This document shows positions 18,150 to 26,920 of a DNA stretch of 64,000 nt, one piece after another (within the stretch, counting starts at the first letter, position 1; every line of letters starts with the position of its first letter). The position numbers were made by a program, and so were the translations under genes. Source of the stretch: an uncultured Clostridia bacterium (GTDB lineage Bacteria > Bacillota > Clostridia > Lachnospirales > CAG-274); contig CANPXH010000005.1 of the NCBI GenBank assembly GCA_947585865.1, forward strand, positions 1 through 64,000, written 5' to 3'. The notes beneath the pieces were generated by a model. The model had not been told where the DNA came from and ran no database searches. It saw only the letters and a program-made list of their open reading frames with translations.

Positions 18150-19313
18150 TTATTCGCTGCGCTGCGCAGCATCGGTATGCCTTCTCTTTTTCTTAACTCC
18201 TATTTTCTGATACCATATGCCGCATATAAAGGCGGTAAACGGAATGGTCAGCAGTATGCCGAGGCTTCCCACAAGAGCCTGCATTATTTCCATAATTATC
18301 TTTTCTTTATTGAGCAGTTCAAATATCGAACTGTTGTACAATATCTGAAGAACGGTGGTGGCCATGGCGGAGCCTATATATGCAAGCACAAGAGTGTTAG
18401 CCATGGTACCCATCATATCTCTGCCTATTACCATACCGCTTTTATAAAGCTCCTTGGGGCTCATCCTGCCCACCTTCAGCTTGAGCTCATGAAGAGATGA
18501 AGACATACTCATTGCCACATCCATTACGGCACCCATAGCGCCTATGGTCACAGAAGCAAATATGATACCGAGAAGATCTATATCGGGCAGCTCAAGTATA
18601 AGCCTTTGAGTATCCGCATCCATAAGTCCGTTCCAATTTAGGAGCTTATTCATTATGACCGTGATTATACCCGCTATGAGCACACCGCCCGTACAGCCTG
18701 CTATCGCCATTGCGGACTTGATATTCAGGCCGTTTACTATAAGAAGCGTCATAAGTATAGTATAAATACATATTACTACAGCCCATATGTATATGTTCTT
18801 GCCGGCTATTACCGCAGGCACAAGCACCACAAATACCGCAAGGCATGTGAAAAACAATGAAACAAGAGTGTTTACGCCCTTTCCTCTTCCAAAGAAAAGC
18901 AAAAGCGCCACAAACACAACGGCAAGCCATACAAGTGTATTTGTTCTGACATAGTTTGTAAACTGCCACTGATCGTCTATGGAGCAATCCATAAGTATAT
19001 TGTCTCCGACTTCCGCTTCCTTAACGGCGACCGTAGGATCATTTTCATTGACTATCTGTACTCCTATTACCTCTTTGCCTGTCTTTTTTATCTTAGCCGA
19101 AAAATAGACTTCTCTGTCGCCGGTCTGTTCGTTATGCTGCACTTCTCTTATGGCCAGTATCTCAGCCTGCACATTTGTTATATCGCTTTCGTCATTTCCC
19201 AAAAGCTTGTAGTCCGTACCGCTTATCGCCATTTTATGTCCTGCAAATACAAATATGATACTCAATATTATAACCGTTACATATACCATTCTCTGAAACG
19301 TCTTACTCTCCAT
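18150..19313 (-). CDS. YibE/F family multipass membrane protein
   Basis: 387 aa. One N-terminal helix, an extracytoplasmic beta-rich segment (about residues 38-125), then seven or so membrane helices. The conserved YibE/F core is recognisable as GAMGAVMDVAMSMSSSLHEL and GRDMMGTMANTLVLAYIGS. Function of the family is not established; it is often described as a putative transporter. The ATG at 19313 has an AGAAAGGAT site. The next gene upstream is closed by a terminator, so this is a separate unit, with only a weak promoter candidate (TAAAAT near 19355). Confidence 0.88.
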   Translation of the reverse strand: MESKTFQRMVYVTVIILSIIFVFAGHKMAISGTDYKLLGNDESDITNVQAEILAIREVQHNEQTGDREVYFSAKIKKTGKEVIGVQIVNENDPTVAVKEAEVGDNILMDCSIDDQWQFTNYVRTNTLVWLAVVFVALLLFFGRGKGVNTLVSLFFTCLAVFVVLVPAVIAGKNIYIWAVVICIYTILMTLLIVNGLNIKSAMAIAGCTGGVLIAGIITVIMNKLLNWNGLMDADTQRLILELPDIDLLGIIFASVTIGAMGAVMDVAMSMSSSLHELKLKVGRMSPKELYKSGMVIGRDMMGTMANTLVLAYIGSAMATTVLQILYNSSIFELLNKEKIIMEIMQALVGSLGILLTIPFTAFICGIWYQKIGVKKKRRHTDAAQRSE

Positions 19314-19401
19314 TGTTATCCTTCTTTCTCATTGTATTTATATTGATTTTACCACAAATTTTAAAAAAATCCACAGTTTTACAAAATTTTAATCAAATAT
19401 T

Positions 19402-19438
19402 AAAATAAGGAACAGCACATAAGACCGTTCCTCATTTT
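19402..19438 (-). terminator. Terminator after the Tim44-like gene
   Basis: AAAATGAGGAAC pairs with GTTCCTTATTTT (one G-U) on the minus strand, five bases past the stop at 19443, followed by T-rich sequence. Confidence 0.85.
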
Positions 19439-19442
19439 AATA

Positions 19443-20432
19443 TTATCTTATCACAACGCCGCCGTTGCCTATGCCGCTCTCGTTGTGTATCGCTTCGATA
19501 TTGGAAAGCACCCAATCATACTCTCCCGTTGTAACAATAAATCCGCAATACTCACACTTGCCCGCACTTGTGATCTGTGTAGGCGCACCGCAATGAGGAC
19601 AGGCAACTACCGAATTATTGCTCTTGGCAGGATCTGTAAGAACGCCGATCTTTCTTATGAAGGTATAGAGATATTTCATCTCATATTCCTTTGAAGGATC
19701 GCCTTTTATAACATTTCCCGTCTTTTCCTCTATGATATAGTCAGACATTCTGGATTGTATATATACAGTCAGATATTCGTATTCGGTATCTTTCGTATAT
19801 TTGAAAAGATATGCCTGATTCACATTTATTCTTTCAAGCTTGTTTATCCATCCTCTGTCTTTATAGCCCTGTATCTGAGCTGAATGCTGAGCGTAAAGCT
19901 CCTCCTTTTCAAAGGGTCTGCACTTATCGAAGTCTCTTGCGCTCCACGCATTTTGCAAAGTGATGAATACCTCCTTGACCCAGCCTATGAATTTTTCATT
20001 GGAGAAGGCCGGATCGTTTTTGATTATCTCCCCTGTTATTTCCTCTGTATGATCGGTAACCGCTATATTATAGCCTTGACGCACAAGAGTAGTATCTGTT
20101 CTGCCGGTAAGCATTTTTCTGCTGAATATTGCAAAAAGGCCTATTATCAACGCAAATCCGATCAAAGCGCAGAATATATCGCTGCCTGTCACAGGCGAAG
20201 GAGCATATCCTCCGTAACCGCTGCCATAGCCATAGCCGCCGCCATAGCCATAGCCGCTGTCATAACCTCCGCCATAGCTGTTATCCCAGTCGGAGCTTCC
20301 GCCTCCGCTCCAGCCTCCTACATCGCTGTCCGAGCTGTAATTGTTAAAATCGCCGAGATCGGCTACGGAGCTTATGGGGAAGAAAGCTACAGCGCACACA
20401 ACGGCAATAAAAAACAGCAATTTTTTAGCCAT
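19443..20432 (-). CDS. Membrane-anchored Tim44-like protein with C-terminal zinc ribbon
   Basis: 329 aa. Signal-like helix at 3-24, then a Ser/Gly/Tyr-rich low-complexity stretch (about 30-78) built of GYGYGGGYG-type units, a membrane helix at about 86-104 (IFCALIGFALIIGLFAIF), and a Tim44-like domain (about 125-275; KFIGWVKEVFITLQNAWSARD). A zinc ribbon follows (CPHCGAP near 284, CEYCGF near 301). Tim44-like domains are mainly protein-interaction modules; the role here is unknown. It follows the SPFH-zinc-ribbon gene by 15 bases, so the two products probably act together at the membrane. Confidence 0.85.
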   Translation of the reverse strand: MAKKLLFFIAVVCAVAFFPISSVADLGDFNNYSSDSDVGGWSGGGSSDWDNSYGGGYDSGYGYGGGYGYGSGYGGYAPSPVTGSDIFCALIGFALIIGLFAIFSRKMLTGRTDTTLVRQGYNIAVTDHTEEITGEIIKNDPAFSNEKFIGWVKEVFITLQNAWSARDFDKCRPFEKEELYAQHSAQIQGYKDRGWINKLERINVNQAYLFKYTKDTEYEYLTVYIQSRMSDYIIEEKTGNVIKGDPSKEYEMKYLYTFIRKIGVLTDPAKSNNSVVACPHCGAPTQITSAGKCEYCGFIVTTGEYDWVLSNIEAIHNESGIGNGGVVIR

Positions 20433-20447
20433 ATGCGCTACCTCCTC

Positions 20448-21674
20448 TTATTGCCTTTGCTTGCCGCAGTTAGAACAAAACTTGCCGTCATTTTCCGTGC
20501 CGCATTCGCATACCCATTTATCGGACTGAGGCTTTGGCTTGCCGCATTCGGAACAGAACTTGCCGCTGTTTTCGGCGCCGCATTCACATATCCATTTATC
20601 CGATACGGGCTGAGGCTTGCCGCAGTTGGAGCAGAACTTGCCGCTGTTTTGAGTGCCGCAGACACAAGTCCATACGCTCTTCTGTCCGTTGCCCATAGCA
20701 AACATCTGCGCTGCATTTGCGCCGCCTGCATTCATGGCCATACCCATGCCTACAAAGCCGCCCATAGCGCCATTGGGATTCTCCGCAGCCTTTTCCATAG
20801 CGGAAGCCTGTGCGGAGCCAAGTCTTGCACCCATCATTTGAGTATTTGTATATACTCTTGACTCCTGGAACTGAGCTATCTTGTCTGCGCTTTCCTTATC
20901 AACGGTAATTGATGAAAAGGCAACGGATACCACAGATATTCCTCTCAGCTTTGTCCAGTCATCGGATATTTCCGTATTCAGCTCCTGCGCTATTTCCTTG
21001 GTATAGAGAGGAAGCTGATCGTAAGCTATGCCCTTTTGAGCTATCTTGCCGAGAGCGGGCTGAAGTGATGACTGTACCTCCGCCTTAAGCTGCTCGTCTA
21101 TGGCAGACTTCTTAAAGCTGTCCGTCACATTGGCGCATACATTGGTATAGAACATAACGGGGTCGCTTATCCTGTAGGAATAATTGCCATAGCCCTGTAT
21201 CTTAACGGTGAAGCCGAATTCACTGTCTCTGAAGGGCACATCGCCTATCCCTATTTTATTGTTCATGATCTCTTTTGAATTTATGAAATATACCCTTTGA
21301 TCGTTTTCGGGCTGTCCGCCAAATGTAAATCTCTTTCCAACCTGCTTAAAGCTGTCCTTAAGTCCTTGAAATCCCGTGTCGAAAAGTGAAGGCTCCGTGC
21401 CGGTGTTATAGGTATATGCACCTGCTTCAGATGTAAAGTCCACTACCCTTCCGTTTTCCACTATAAGCATTACCTGGCCTTCATTTACGGCTATCCTGCT
21501 GCCGTTTGTTATTATGTTGTCACTGCCTTTTGTATTGGAGCTTCTCTCGTCGGTTTTCTTGATGCCCTTTTGCATTAGAGTATCTCCGTCCATGGCATCG
21601 CAATAGATATATTCCTTCCATTGATCTGCCAGCTCACCGCCCAAAGCGCCTGCTCCCGCCTTTATCAAACCCAT
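20448..21674 (-). CDS. SPFH-domain protein with three tandem zinc ribbons
   Basis: 408 aa from the ATG at 21674 (MGLIKAGAGALGGELADQW), chosen because AAAGGAGGT lies six bases upstream; a further 10 codons upstream are in frame. The body is an SPFH/band-7-like domain of the YdjI type (bacterial virion-core-like family). The C-terminus has three near-identical zinc ribbons of 26 residues, each W-x-C-x-C-G-x2-N-x-G-K-F-C-x2-C-G-K, encoded by a 78-bp tandem repeat (about 20450-20690). No signal peptide, so it is probably cytoplasmic and membrane-associated. First gene of a two-gene operon with the Tim44-like protein. Confidence 0.88.
   Translation of the reverse strand: MGLIKAGAGALGGELADQWKEYIYCDAMDGDTLMQKGIKKTDERSSNTKGSDNIITNGSRIAVNEGQVMLIVENGRVVDFTSEAGAYTYNTGTEPSLFDTGFQGLKDSFKQVGKRFTFGGQPENDQRVYFINSKEIMNNKIGIGDVPFRDSEFGFTVKIQGYGNYSYRISDPVMFYTNVCANVTDSFKKSAIDEQLKAEVQSSLQPALGKIAQKGIAYDQLPLYTKEIAQELNTEISDDWTKLRGISVVSVAFSSITVDKESADKIAQFQESRVYTNTQMMGARLGSAQASAMEKAAENPNGAMGGFVGMGMAMNAGGANAAQMFAMGNGQKSVWTCVCGTQNSGKFCSNCGKPQPVSDKWICECGAENSGKFCSECGKPKPQSDKWVCECGTENDGKFCSNCGKQRQ
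20451..20685 (-). repeat. 78-bp tandem repeat, three copies, coding for zinc ribbons
   Basis: The translated units begin WTCVCGTQNSGKFC, WICECGAENSGKFC and WVCECGTENDGKFC. The first two are exactly 26 codons and the third is cut to 22 by the stop. The DNA copies differ at scattered positions, so the duplication is not very recent. Confidence 0.85.
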
Positions 21675-21710
21675 TTCATTACCTCCTTTAATAATTTGAT
21701 CCATAATTAT

Positions 21711-21739
21711 ATTTTACCATATGCGTTTATATTTTTCAA
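21711..21739 (-). promoter_or_regulatory. Sigma-A promoter of the SPFH/Tim44-like operon
   Basis: TTGAAA (21734-21739), 17 bases, TAAAAT (21711-21716) on the minus strand. Two small inverted repeats lie upstream: ATACCG/CGGTAT (21754-21775) and TGTCGAT/ATCGACA (21775-21791). They are possible regulator sites, with no family assigned. Confidence 0.7.
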
Positions 21740-21823
21740 TTATAATTGACAAGATACCGAAATGTATTCCGGTATGTCGATAATATCGACAATCCTTAAA
21801 AGTGCATTTATTTTGGTGTATAT

Positions 21824-21850
21824 AAAAAAAGGGGCTATGCAGCAGCCCCT
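21824..21850 (-). terminator. Terminator of mreB
   Basis: GGGGCT/AGCCCC stem (21831-21849) overlapping the end of mreB, followed on the minus strand by seven T. Confidence 0.9.
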
Positions 21851-22881
21851 CAGTTTCTTGAAAACAATCTTTTTAAGTTGGCAAAAAAGCCTGTATCGTC
21901 AAGTGACTGATACTCTATATATTTTCCTGTGCCCACGGCAACGCAGCTAACGGGATCGTCTGCCGTAACGCACTTTATGCCCGTTTCTTTCTCTATGACC
22001 TTGTTGAGTCCTGAAAGGAGAGAACCTCCGCCTGTCAATACTATGCCTCTGTCCGATACATCTCCCGCAAGTTCTGGCGGCGTCTGCTCAAGCACAAAAC
22101 GCACCGCATCGACTATTGCCGTAACAGACTCGTTCAAGGCTTCATTTATCTCGGTCGAACTGACCTCGATATTCATAGGGAGCCCGGATGTAATATTTCT
22201 TCCCCTTACCTCAAGAGTGGAAACGGGAGCCTCCTTGTCGGCAGTGCCTATTATTATCTTAAGATTTTCCGCAGTCCTCTCGCCTATGAGCATATTATGG
22301 TTCCTTCTCATATATCTCACTATTGCATCATCGAACTTGTCTCCCGCAATTTTAAGAGATGTTGAGGCTACGATACCGCCCAATGATATAACAGCCACAT
22401 CCGTTGTGCCTCCGCCTATATCAACGACCATACTTCCGCAAGGCCGTGTTATATCAAGGCCGGCTCCTATGGCGGCAGCGATAGGCTCTTCAATTATGAA
22501 TACCTGACCTGCGCCTGCATTTTTGGTGGAATCCTGTACCGCCCTTTTCTCGACCTCCGTTATGCGGCTGGGCACACATACGGCGATCCTGGGCTTTTTG
22601 AACCAGTTGGAGCCCACGGACTTGTCTATAAAGTATCTTATCATCCTCTCCGTCACCTCAAAATCCGATATGACGCCGTCTCGCAGAGGTCTTATGGCTA
22701 CAATATTGGCAGGAGTTTTGCCCAGCATTTTACGTGCTTCTTCACCTACCGCAACGATAGAGTGCTTATTCTCGTCAACTGCAACTACCGAAGGCTCCTG
22801 AAGCACTATGCCCTCGCCTTTACTGTATACAATTACACTGGCCGTGCCAAGATCTATGCCAATATCATTGCCTAACAACAT
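21850..22881 (-). CDS. mreB: Rod shape-determining protein MreB/Mbl
   Basis: Bacterial actin that guides lateral wall synthesis. 343 aa, full length. Actin-fold nucleotide motifs: IGIDLGTASVIVY near the N-terminus, VVDIGGGTTDVAVISLGG (phosphate 2), and IVLTGGGSLLSGL (adenosine). It lies three bases after the CNNM/CBS gene and is not followed by mreC or mreD, so this is a separate MreB-type locus, similar to mbl or mreBH arrangements. It is probably co-transcribed from the promoter at 24357. Confidence 0.95.
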   Translation of the reverse strand: MLLGNDIGIDLGTASVIVYSKGEGIVLQEPSVVAVDENKHSIVAVGEEARKMLGKTPANIVAIRPLRDGVISDFEVTERMIRYFIDKSVGSNWFKKPRIAVCVPSRITEVEKRAVQDSTKNAGAGQVFIIEEPIAAAIGAGLDITRPCGSMVVDIGGGTTDVAVISLGGIVASTSLKIAGDKFDDAIVRYMRRNHNMLIGERTAENLKIIIGTADKEAPVSTLEVRGRNITSGLPMNIEVSSTEINEALNESVTAIVDAVRFVLEQTPPELAGDVSDRGIVLTGGGSLLSGLNKVIEKETGIKCVTADDPVSCVAVGTGKYIEYQSLDDTGFFANLKRLFSRN

Positions 22882-22884
22882 ACT

Positions 22885-24171
22885 TTATTTCTCCTTTTCA
22901 TCAGATCCCTCTGATTTTTCTATCAATGTGATCTTTATTTTTTCGATCCTGTTTTTATCGGTTTCTTCTATATAAAATTTGGCGTTTTCATCCTCGACCG
23001 TTTCACCTTTTTCGGGAAACCTGCCTATTATGGCAAGCACATAACCGCCTATGGATTCTATATCGTCATTTTTGAAATCAGTACCCAAGGCTTCGTTTAC
23101 ATCATCGAGCTTTGTGCTTCCCTCTACCAAATATTCGTCTTCTTTTATTGACGTTATTTCTTCCTCATCGTCTCTTATCTCGTCTATTATATCGCCGACT
23201 ATTTCCTCTATGAGATCCTGAAGAGTCACAATACCTGCTGTTCCGCCGTATTCATCCAACACTATGGCCATGGATATGGAATTTTTTTTCATGCTGGCAA
23301 AAAGCTTGGAGCAAAGCTTTGATTCATAGGTGAAATAAGGCTCCTTGTAATAATCCGATACTTTGAAATCTTCTACATTTTCCAGCAGCATGATATCCTT
23401 AAATGACAGTATGCCCACAATATTATCGTTTGTTTCATTGTATACGGGGATACGTGTAAACTTTTTTTCTCTGAAAGTCCTGACAGCTTCCTCATAGCTT
23501 ATGTCATCGGGAATGGCAACTATGTCTATACGTGGTATCATTATCTCTTCGGCAGTAGCATTGCCAAAGTCTACCACATTGGTTATCATTTCCTTCTCAT
23601 CGCCTTCCAGCACGCCTTCTTCATGACTCACATCCACCATTGTCCTGAATTCGTTTTCGGTAACAACAGGAGCTTCGCCGCTGCTGTTTCCTATAAGCTT
23701 GAATATAGCGCCCGTAATAATATTGAGCAGGAACACAAGGGGAGTAAATACAACTGTAAGAAAGGCTATGGGCTTCACTACGATCTGACTGATCTTTTCG
23801 CAGTTATCCTTGGCATATGTCTTCGGCGTGACTTCGCCGAATATGAGCACAAGTATGGTGAGCACACCTGTGGCTATGCCTACGCCTTGTGAGCCGAACA
23901 GATCTGTAGCTATGACAGTACCCATAGCGGAAGCGGCGATATTTACTATATTGTTTCCGATAAGTATTGTACTTAAAAGCTTTGCGGAATCGTCTGTGAC
24001 TTTCTGAATAAGCTTTGCATTCTTGGCTCCTTCATCCACCATTGCCCTTATCCTTATTTTGCTAAGAGATGTAAGAGCGGTCTCAGAGCCTGAAAAAAAG
24101 CCTGAAAGTACAAGACATACAACTAAAATAATTATTCTCGACAGATATTGGGAACTTTCCGAGTCACCCAT
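22885..24171 (-). CDS. CNNM-domain/CBS-pair/CorC_HlyC transporter (hemolysin-like family)
   Basis: Membrane protein of the CorC/CNNM family, linked to magnesium and cobalt transport or resistance. 428 aa from ATG 24171, ten bases after AAGGAG; an in-frame GTG at 24180 almost touches that site. The CNNM membrane domain (residues about 8-190; LVVCLVLSGFFSGSETALTS) is followed by a CBS pair (EIMIPRIDIVAIP; SMAIVLDEYGGTAGIVTLQD) and the C-terminal CorC_HlyC domain (YLVEGSTKLDDVNEALG). The leader contains the branched palindromic element at 24208-24316, which could affect expression. Co-transcribed with mreB. Confidence 0.93.
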   Translation of the reverse strand: MGDSESSQYLSRIIILVVCLVLSGFFSGSETALTSLSKIRIRAMVDEGAKNAKLIQKVTDDSAKLLSTILIGNNIVNIAASAMGTVIATDLFGSQGVGIATGVLTILVLIFGEVTPKTYAKDNCEKISQIVVKPIAFLTVVFTPLVFLLNIITGAIFKLIGNSSGEAPVVTENEFRTMVDVSHEEGVLEGDEKEMITNVVDFGNATAEEIMIPRIDIVAIPDDISYEEAVRTFREKKFTRIPVYNETNDNIVGILSFKDIMLLENVEDFKVSDYYKEPYFTYESKLCSKLFASMKKNSISMAIVLDEYGGTAGIVTLQDLIEEIVGDIIDEIRDDEEEITSIKEDEYLVEGSTKLDDVNEALGTDFKNDDIESIGGYVLAIIGRFPEKGETVEDENAKFYIEETDKNRIEKIKITLIEKSEGSDEKEK

Positions 24172-24207
24172 TAAAATCACACTCCTTAAAATACAAGAAT
24201 ACTATTT

Positions 24208-24316
24208 AACCGACGGATAGGTCTCCCGCTTCTATAAGCGGCGAGAACTTACTTTTGTGTTCAGTAGGGGTACAAGCTCCTGCTGAATACAAAGGCTTTG
24301 GTAAAAGCCGTCGGTT
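24208..24316. other. Branched palindromic element (possible structured RNA or mobile-element relic)
   Basis: Outer stem AACCGACGG/CCGTCGGTT (24208-24216 with 24308-24316) encloses three hairpins. They are CTC-CCGCTT/AAGCGG-c-GAG (24223-24245), a 15-bp stem (24254-24268 with 24279-24293), and GGCTTT/AAAGCC (24294-24309, partly competing with the outer stem). The two non-Watson-Crick positions of the 15-bp stem are G-U in plus-strand RNA but A-C in minus-strand RNA, favouring the plus strand. The promoter at 24357, however, would transcribe the minus strand into the CNNM gene. The first hairpin resembles right ends of IS200/IS605-type elements, but no transposase or TnpB gene is near. Confidence 0.5.
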
Positions 24317-24356
24317 ATGAGTACGCAGCGTAGTACGAATATCCTTAACCAGATAC

Positions 24357-24385
24357 AGTATACCACAGTTTTATGGAATTTCCAA
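24357..24385 (-). promoter_or_regulatory. Sigma-A promoter of the CNNM-mreB unit
   Basis: TTGGAA (24380-24385), 17 bases, TATACT (24357-24362) on the minus strand. The leader would be about 180 nt and would include the branched element. Confidence 0.6.
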
Positions 24386-24415
24386 TAAAAATTTATTATT
24401 TTATAAAATTTGCTC

Positions 24416-24444
24416 TTTAAATATTCCATTATAAATGATATAAT
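24416..24444 (+). promoter_or_regulatory. Promoter of the aminotransferase gene
   Basis: TGA followed by TATAAT (24436-24444) forms an extended -10. A weak TTTAAA -35 lies 17 bases upstream (24416-24421). Confidence 0.6.
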
Positions 24445-24476
24445 GAGAGCAGAGAAGGGAAAAGGAAGTCATTCTT

Positions 24477-25565
24477 ATGGAAAAAAAGAACCTGCATGTG
24501 CTCCACGGCGGGGATCTGGACGAAATTTCCAGAATATACGGCATAAATAAAAATGAAATACTTAACTTTAGCGGAAATGTAAATCCTCTTGGTCTCCCCT
24601 CCTCTGTTAAAAAGGCTATTGCCGAGAGCACGGATATGGCGGCCAACTATCCCGATGTGTCCTATGTGGCATTGAGAGAAGCCATAGCATCGTACACAGG
24701 TGCGGACAGAGAGCATATAATTGCGGGCAACGGCTCAACGGAGCTCATTTCTCTTTTTATAAAGACCGTCTCTCCCAAAAAGGCCGTAATAGTTTCTCCC
24801 GCCTATTCGGAGTATCTTCGTGAGGTGGTATCATGCGGCGGCAATGCGGAGCTTTTCCCTCTTAGAGAAGAAGAGGCTTTTATGCTTGATACAGACAGGC
24901 TGAAAGCAAATATAACAGATGATACGGATCTTATTGTTATATGCAATCCCAACAATCCTACAGGTACGTATCTGACCTGCGGGCAGATCAGAGATATACT
25001 TACACATTGCAAAAACACATATGTTATGATAGATGAAACATATGTGGAATTTTCCGACAAGGATATATCTGCCATACCGCTTACAAAAGAGTTTAAAAAT
25101 CTTTTTGTGGTCAGAGGCACCTCCAAGTTCTTTGCCTGCCCCGGCTTAAGGCTGGGCTACGGCGTATGCTCAAGCGAGAGCATACGCTCAGATATAAACG
25201 AGCGTAAAGACCCGTGGTCGGTAAATATTTTTGCCGAAGTAAGCGGACAGGTCATGTTTAAGGACAAGGCATTTATAAAGAATACCGTTGAACTGATAAG
25301 CAGCGAAAGAAAGAGAATATTCGATGAGCTGATACAATTTAAAAACATATATGTATATGACACTCAAGCCAATTTCTTTCTCTGCAGGATACTGAAAGAC
25401 GACATTACATCTACGCAAATTTTTGAAGAGCTTATCAAAGATAAGATATTGATAAGGGATGCTTCCGATTTTCCTTATTTGGGAAACAGATTTTTAAGAT
25501 TTTGCATATTAGATAAAAATAGCAATACATTATTGCTTAATTCTCTTAAAAAATGTTTAAAATAA
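24477..25565 (+). CDS. PLP-dependent class I/II aminotransferase, HisC/CobD-like
   Basis: 362 aa. The N-terminus HGGDLDEISRIYGI and NFSGNVNPLGLPSS resemble L-threonine-O-3-phosphate decarboxylase (CobD) and its close relative histidinol-phosphate aminotransferase. PLP-site motifs are present: GNGSTELISL (phosphate cup), CNPNNPTGTYL, DETYVEF, and the Schiff-base lysine region RGTSKFFACPGLRLGY. No cobalamin or histidine genes are nearby, so the substrate is uncertain; CobD-like is the best reading from the N-terminus. ATG at 24477 follows AAAGGAAG by eight bases. The next gene is 28 bases downstream and probably co-transcribed. Confidence 0.8.
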   Translation: MEKKNLHVLHGGDLDEISRIYGINKNEILNFSGNVNPLGLPSSVKKAIAESTDMAANYPDVSYVALREAIASYTGADREHIIAGNGSTELISLFIKTVSPKKAVIVSPAYSEYLREVVSCGGNAELFPLREEEAFMLDTDRLKANITDDTDLIVICNPNNPTGTYLTCGQIRDILTHCKNTYVMIDETYVEFSDKDISAIPLTKEFKNLFVVRGTSKFFACPGLRLGYGVCSSESIRSDINERKDPWSVNIFAEVSGQVMFKDKAFIKNTVELISSERKRIFDELIQFKNIYVYDTQANFFLCRILKDDITSTQIFEELIKDKILIRDASDFPYLGNRFLRFCILDKNSNTLLLNSLKKCLK

Positions 25566-25593
25566 ATTTATTACTATAACAGGGGGTATTTTT

Positions 25594-26898
25594 ATGAACA
25601 CATATGAAAACTACGACACTCAGCCGTTTACCATGCAGGAGGCTCTTGCCGAGGCAAAGAGATGCCTTAACTGCAAAAAGCCCTTGTGTATGACAGGCTG
25701 TCCTATCGAAAACAAGATCCCGGATTTTATACATCAGCTTTCAAGAGGTAATTTCGGCGAGGCAAGAAGTATACTTGCGGAAAGAACAAATCTTCCTGCC
25801 GTATGCGGAAGAGTTTGTCCTCACGAAAAGCAGTGCCAGGGTCACTGTGTGCTCAATAAGGCGAACAAGCCCATAAAGATAGGCAAGCTCGAACAGTTCG
25901 TAGCCGACTTTGATGCCGATATGAACCTTATAAGAGAAAAGATCCCGCCTAAGACAAGAGGCAATGTGGCCGTTATAGGCTCAGGCCCGGCAGGTCTTAC
26001 GGTTGCCGGCGATCTTGCCATGATGGGCTTCAACGTAACTGTATACGAGGGCGAAAGCGAGCCAGGCGGCGTGCTTTTATACGGCATCCCCGAATTCAGA
26101 CTGCCCAAAGATGTAGTAAGGCGTGAGACCAAAAGGATCGCCGAGCTTGGCGTTCAGTTTATAAATAACACGATAATCGGCCAGGATATCACTATCGATC
26201 AGCTTTTTGCAAAAGGCTTTGACGCTATATTCATAGGCACCGGCACGGCCGTTGCAAGAGAATTGGATATTCCCGGCAAGGAGCTGAGAGGCGTTATAAA
26301 GTCACACTATTTCCTCAGAATGGTCGCTCTTTACAACAGCAACAGCATCGAAAGAAAAGAAGTGCCTGTGCACGAAGGCGATACCGTGCTTGTAATAGGC
26401 GCAGGCAATGTTGCCATGGATGCTTCAAGAACAGCCCTGAGAATGGGAGCTAAGAAGGTGACCGTGGTATACAGGAGCACTCCCGATACGATCTCTGCGG
26501 AAAAGCTTGAGTACGACAGCGCAGTTGCAGACGGCGTTAAATTTATGTGGAACTCAACACCCGTAAGATATGTGGGCAATGACAAAAATAAACTTGTAGG
26601 TCTCGCTATAGAACAGGAAGGAAACGAGCTTGTGATACCATGCGACAAGGTGCTTATAGCAATAGGCTCAAAGCCTGCCAAGAGGATCATATCCACCACA
26701 AAGGGCATTGAGGTAAATGACAACGGCTATCTTGTTACAAAGGAAAAACCTTATGGTATGACTACGTTGAACGGCGTGTTTGCCGGAGGAGACGTTGTGC
26801 ATCAGCCGGCAACGGTAGTGCTTGCCATGAAGGCAGCCAAAAAGGTAGTGGAAGGCATATCAAGCTACGTTGACGCCAAGAAGCTTTTAGGTCTGTAA
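25594..26898 (+). CDS. gltA: NADPH-dependent glutamate synthase small-subunit-like flavoprotein (GltA/GltD family)
   Basis: 434 aa. The N-terminal domain carries two cysteine groups for 4Fe-4S clusters (CLNCKKPLCMTGCPIE near residue 29; CGRVCPHEKQCQGHC near residue 71). It is followed by an FAD site (AVIGSGPAGLTVAGD, near 129) and an NAD(P) site (VLVIGAGNVAMDASR, near 265) and ends with GVFAGGDVVHQPATVV. This is the stand-alone GltA homologue common in anaerobes (TIGR01316-like). It may act as glutamate synthase or as another NAD(P)H/ferredoxin-linked oxidoreductase; no large subunit or NfnA-type partner is nearby. AGGGGG precedes the ATG. Confidence 0.87.
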   Translation: MNTYENYDTQPFTMQEALAEAKRCLNCKKPLCMTGCPIENKIPDFIHQLSRGNFGEARSILAERTNLPAVCGRVCPHEKQCQGHCVLNKANKPIKIGKLEQFVADFDADMNLIREKIPPKTRGNVAVIGSGPAGLTVAGDLAMMGFNVTVYEGESEPGGVLLYGIPEFRLPKDVVRRETKRIAELGVQFINNTIIGQDITIDQLFAKGFDAIFIGTGTAVARELDIPGKELRGVIKSHYFLRMVALYNSNSIERKEVPVHEGDTVLVIGAGNVAMDASRTALRMGAKKVTVVYRSTPDTISAEKLEYDSAVADGVKFMWNSTPVRYVGNDKNKLVGLAIEQEGNELVIPCDKVLIAIGSKPAKRIISTTKGIEVNDNGYLVTKEKPYGMTTLNGVFAGGDVVHQPATVVLAMKAAKKVVEGISSYVDAKKLLGL

Positions 26899-26920
26899 TA
26901 AAACGATCGTAATAAAACAA

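Noticed and set aside
24208..24316. Magnesium (M-box) or other known metal riboswitch for the CNNM gene
   Set aside because: The element is too small and lacks M-box features; pairing favours the opposite strand.
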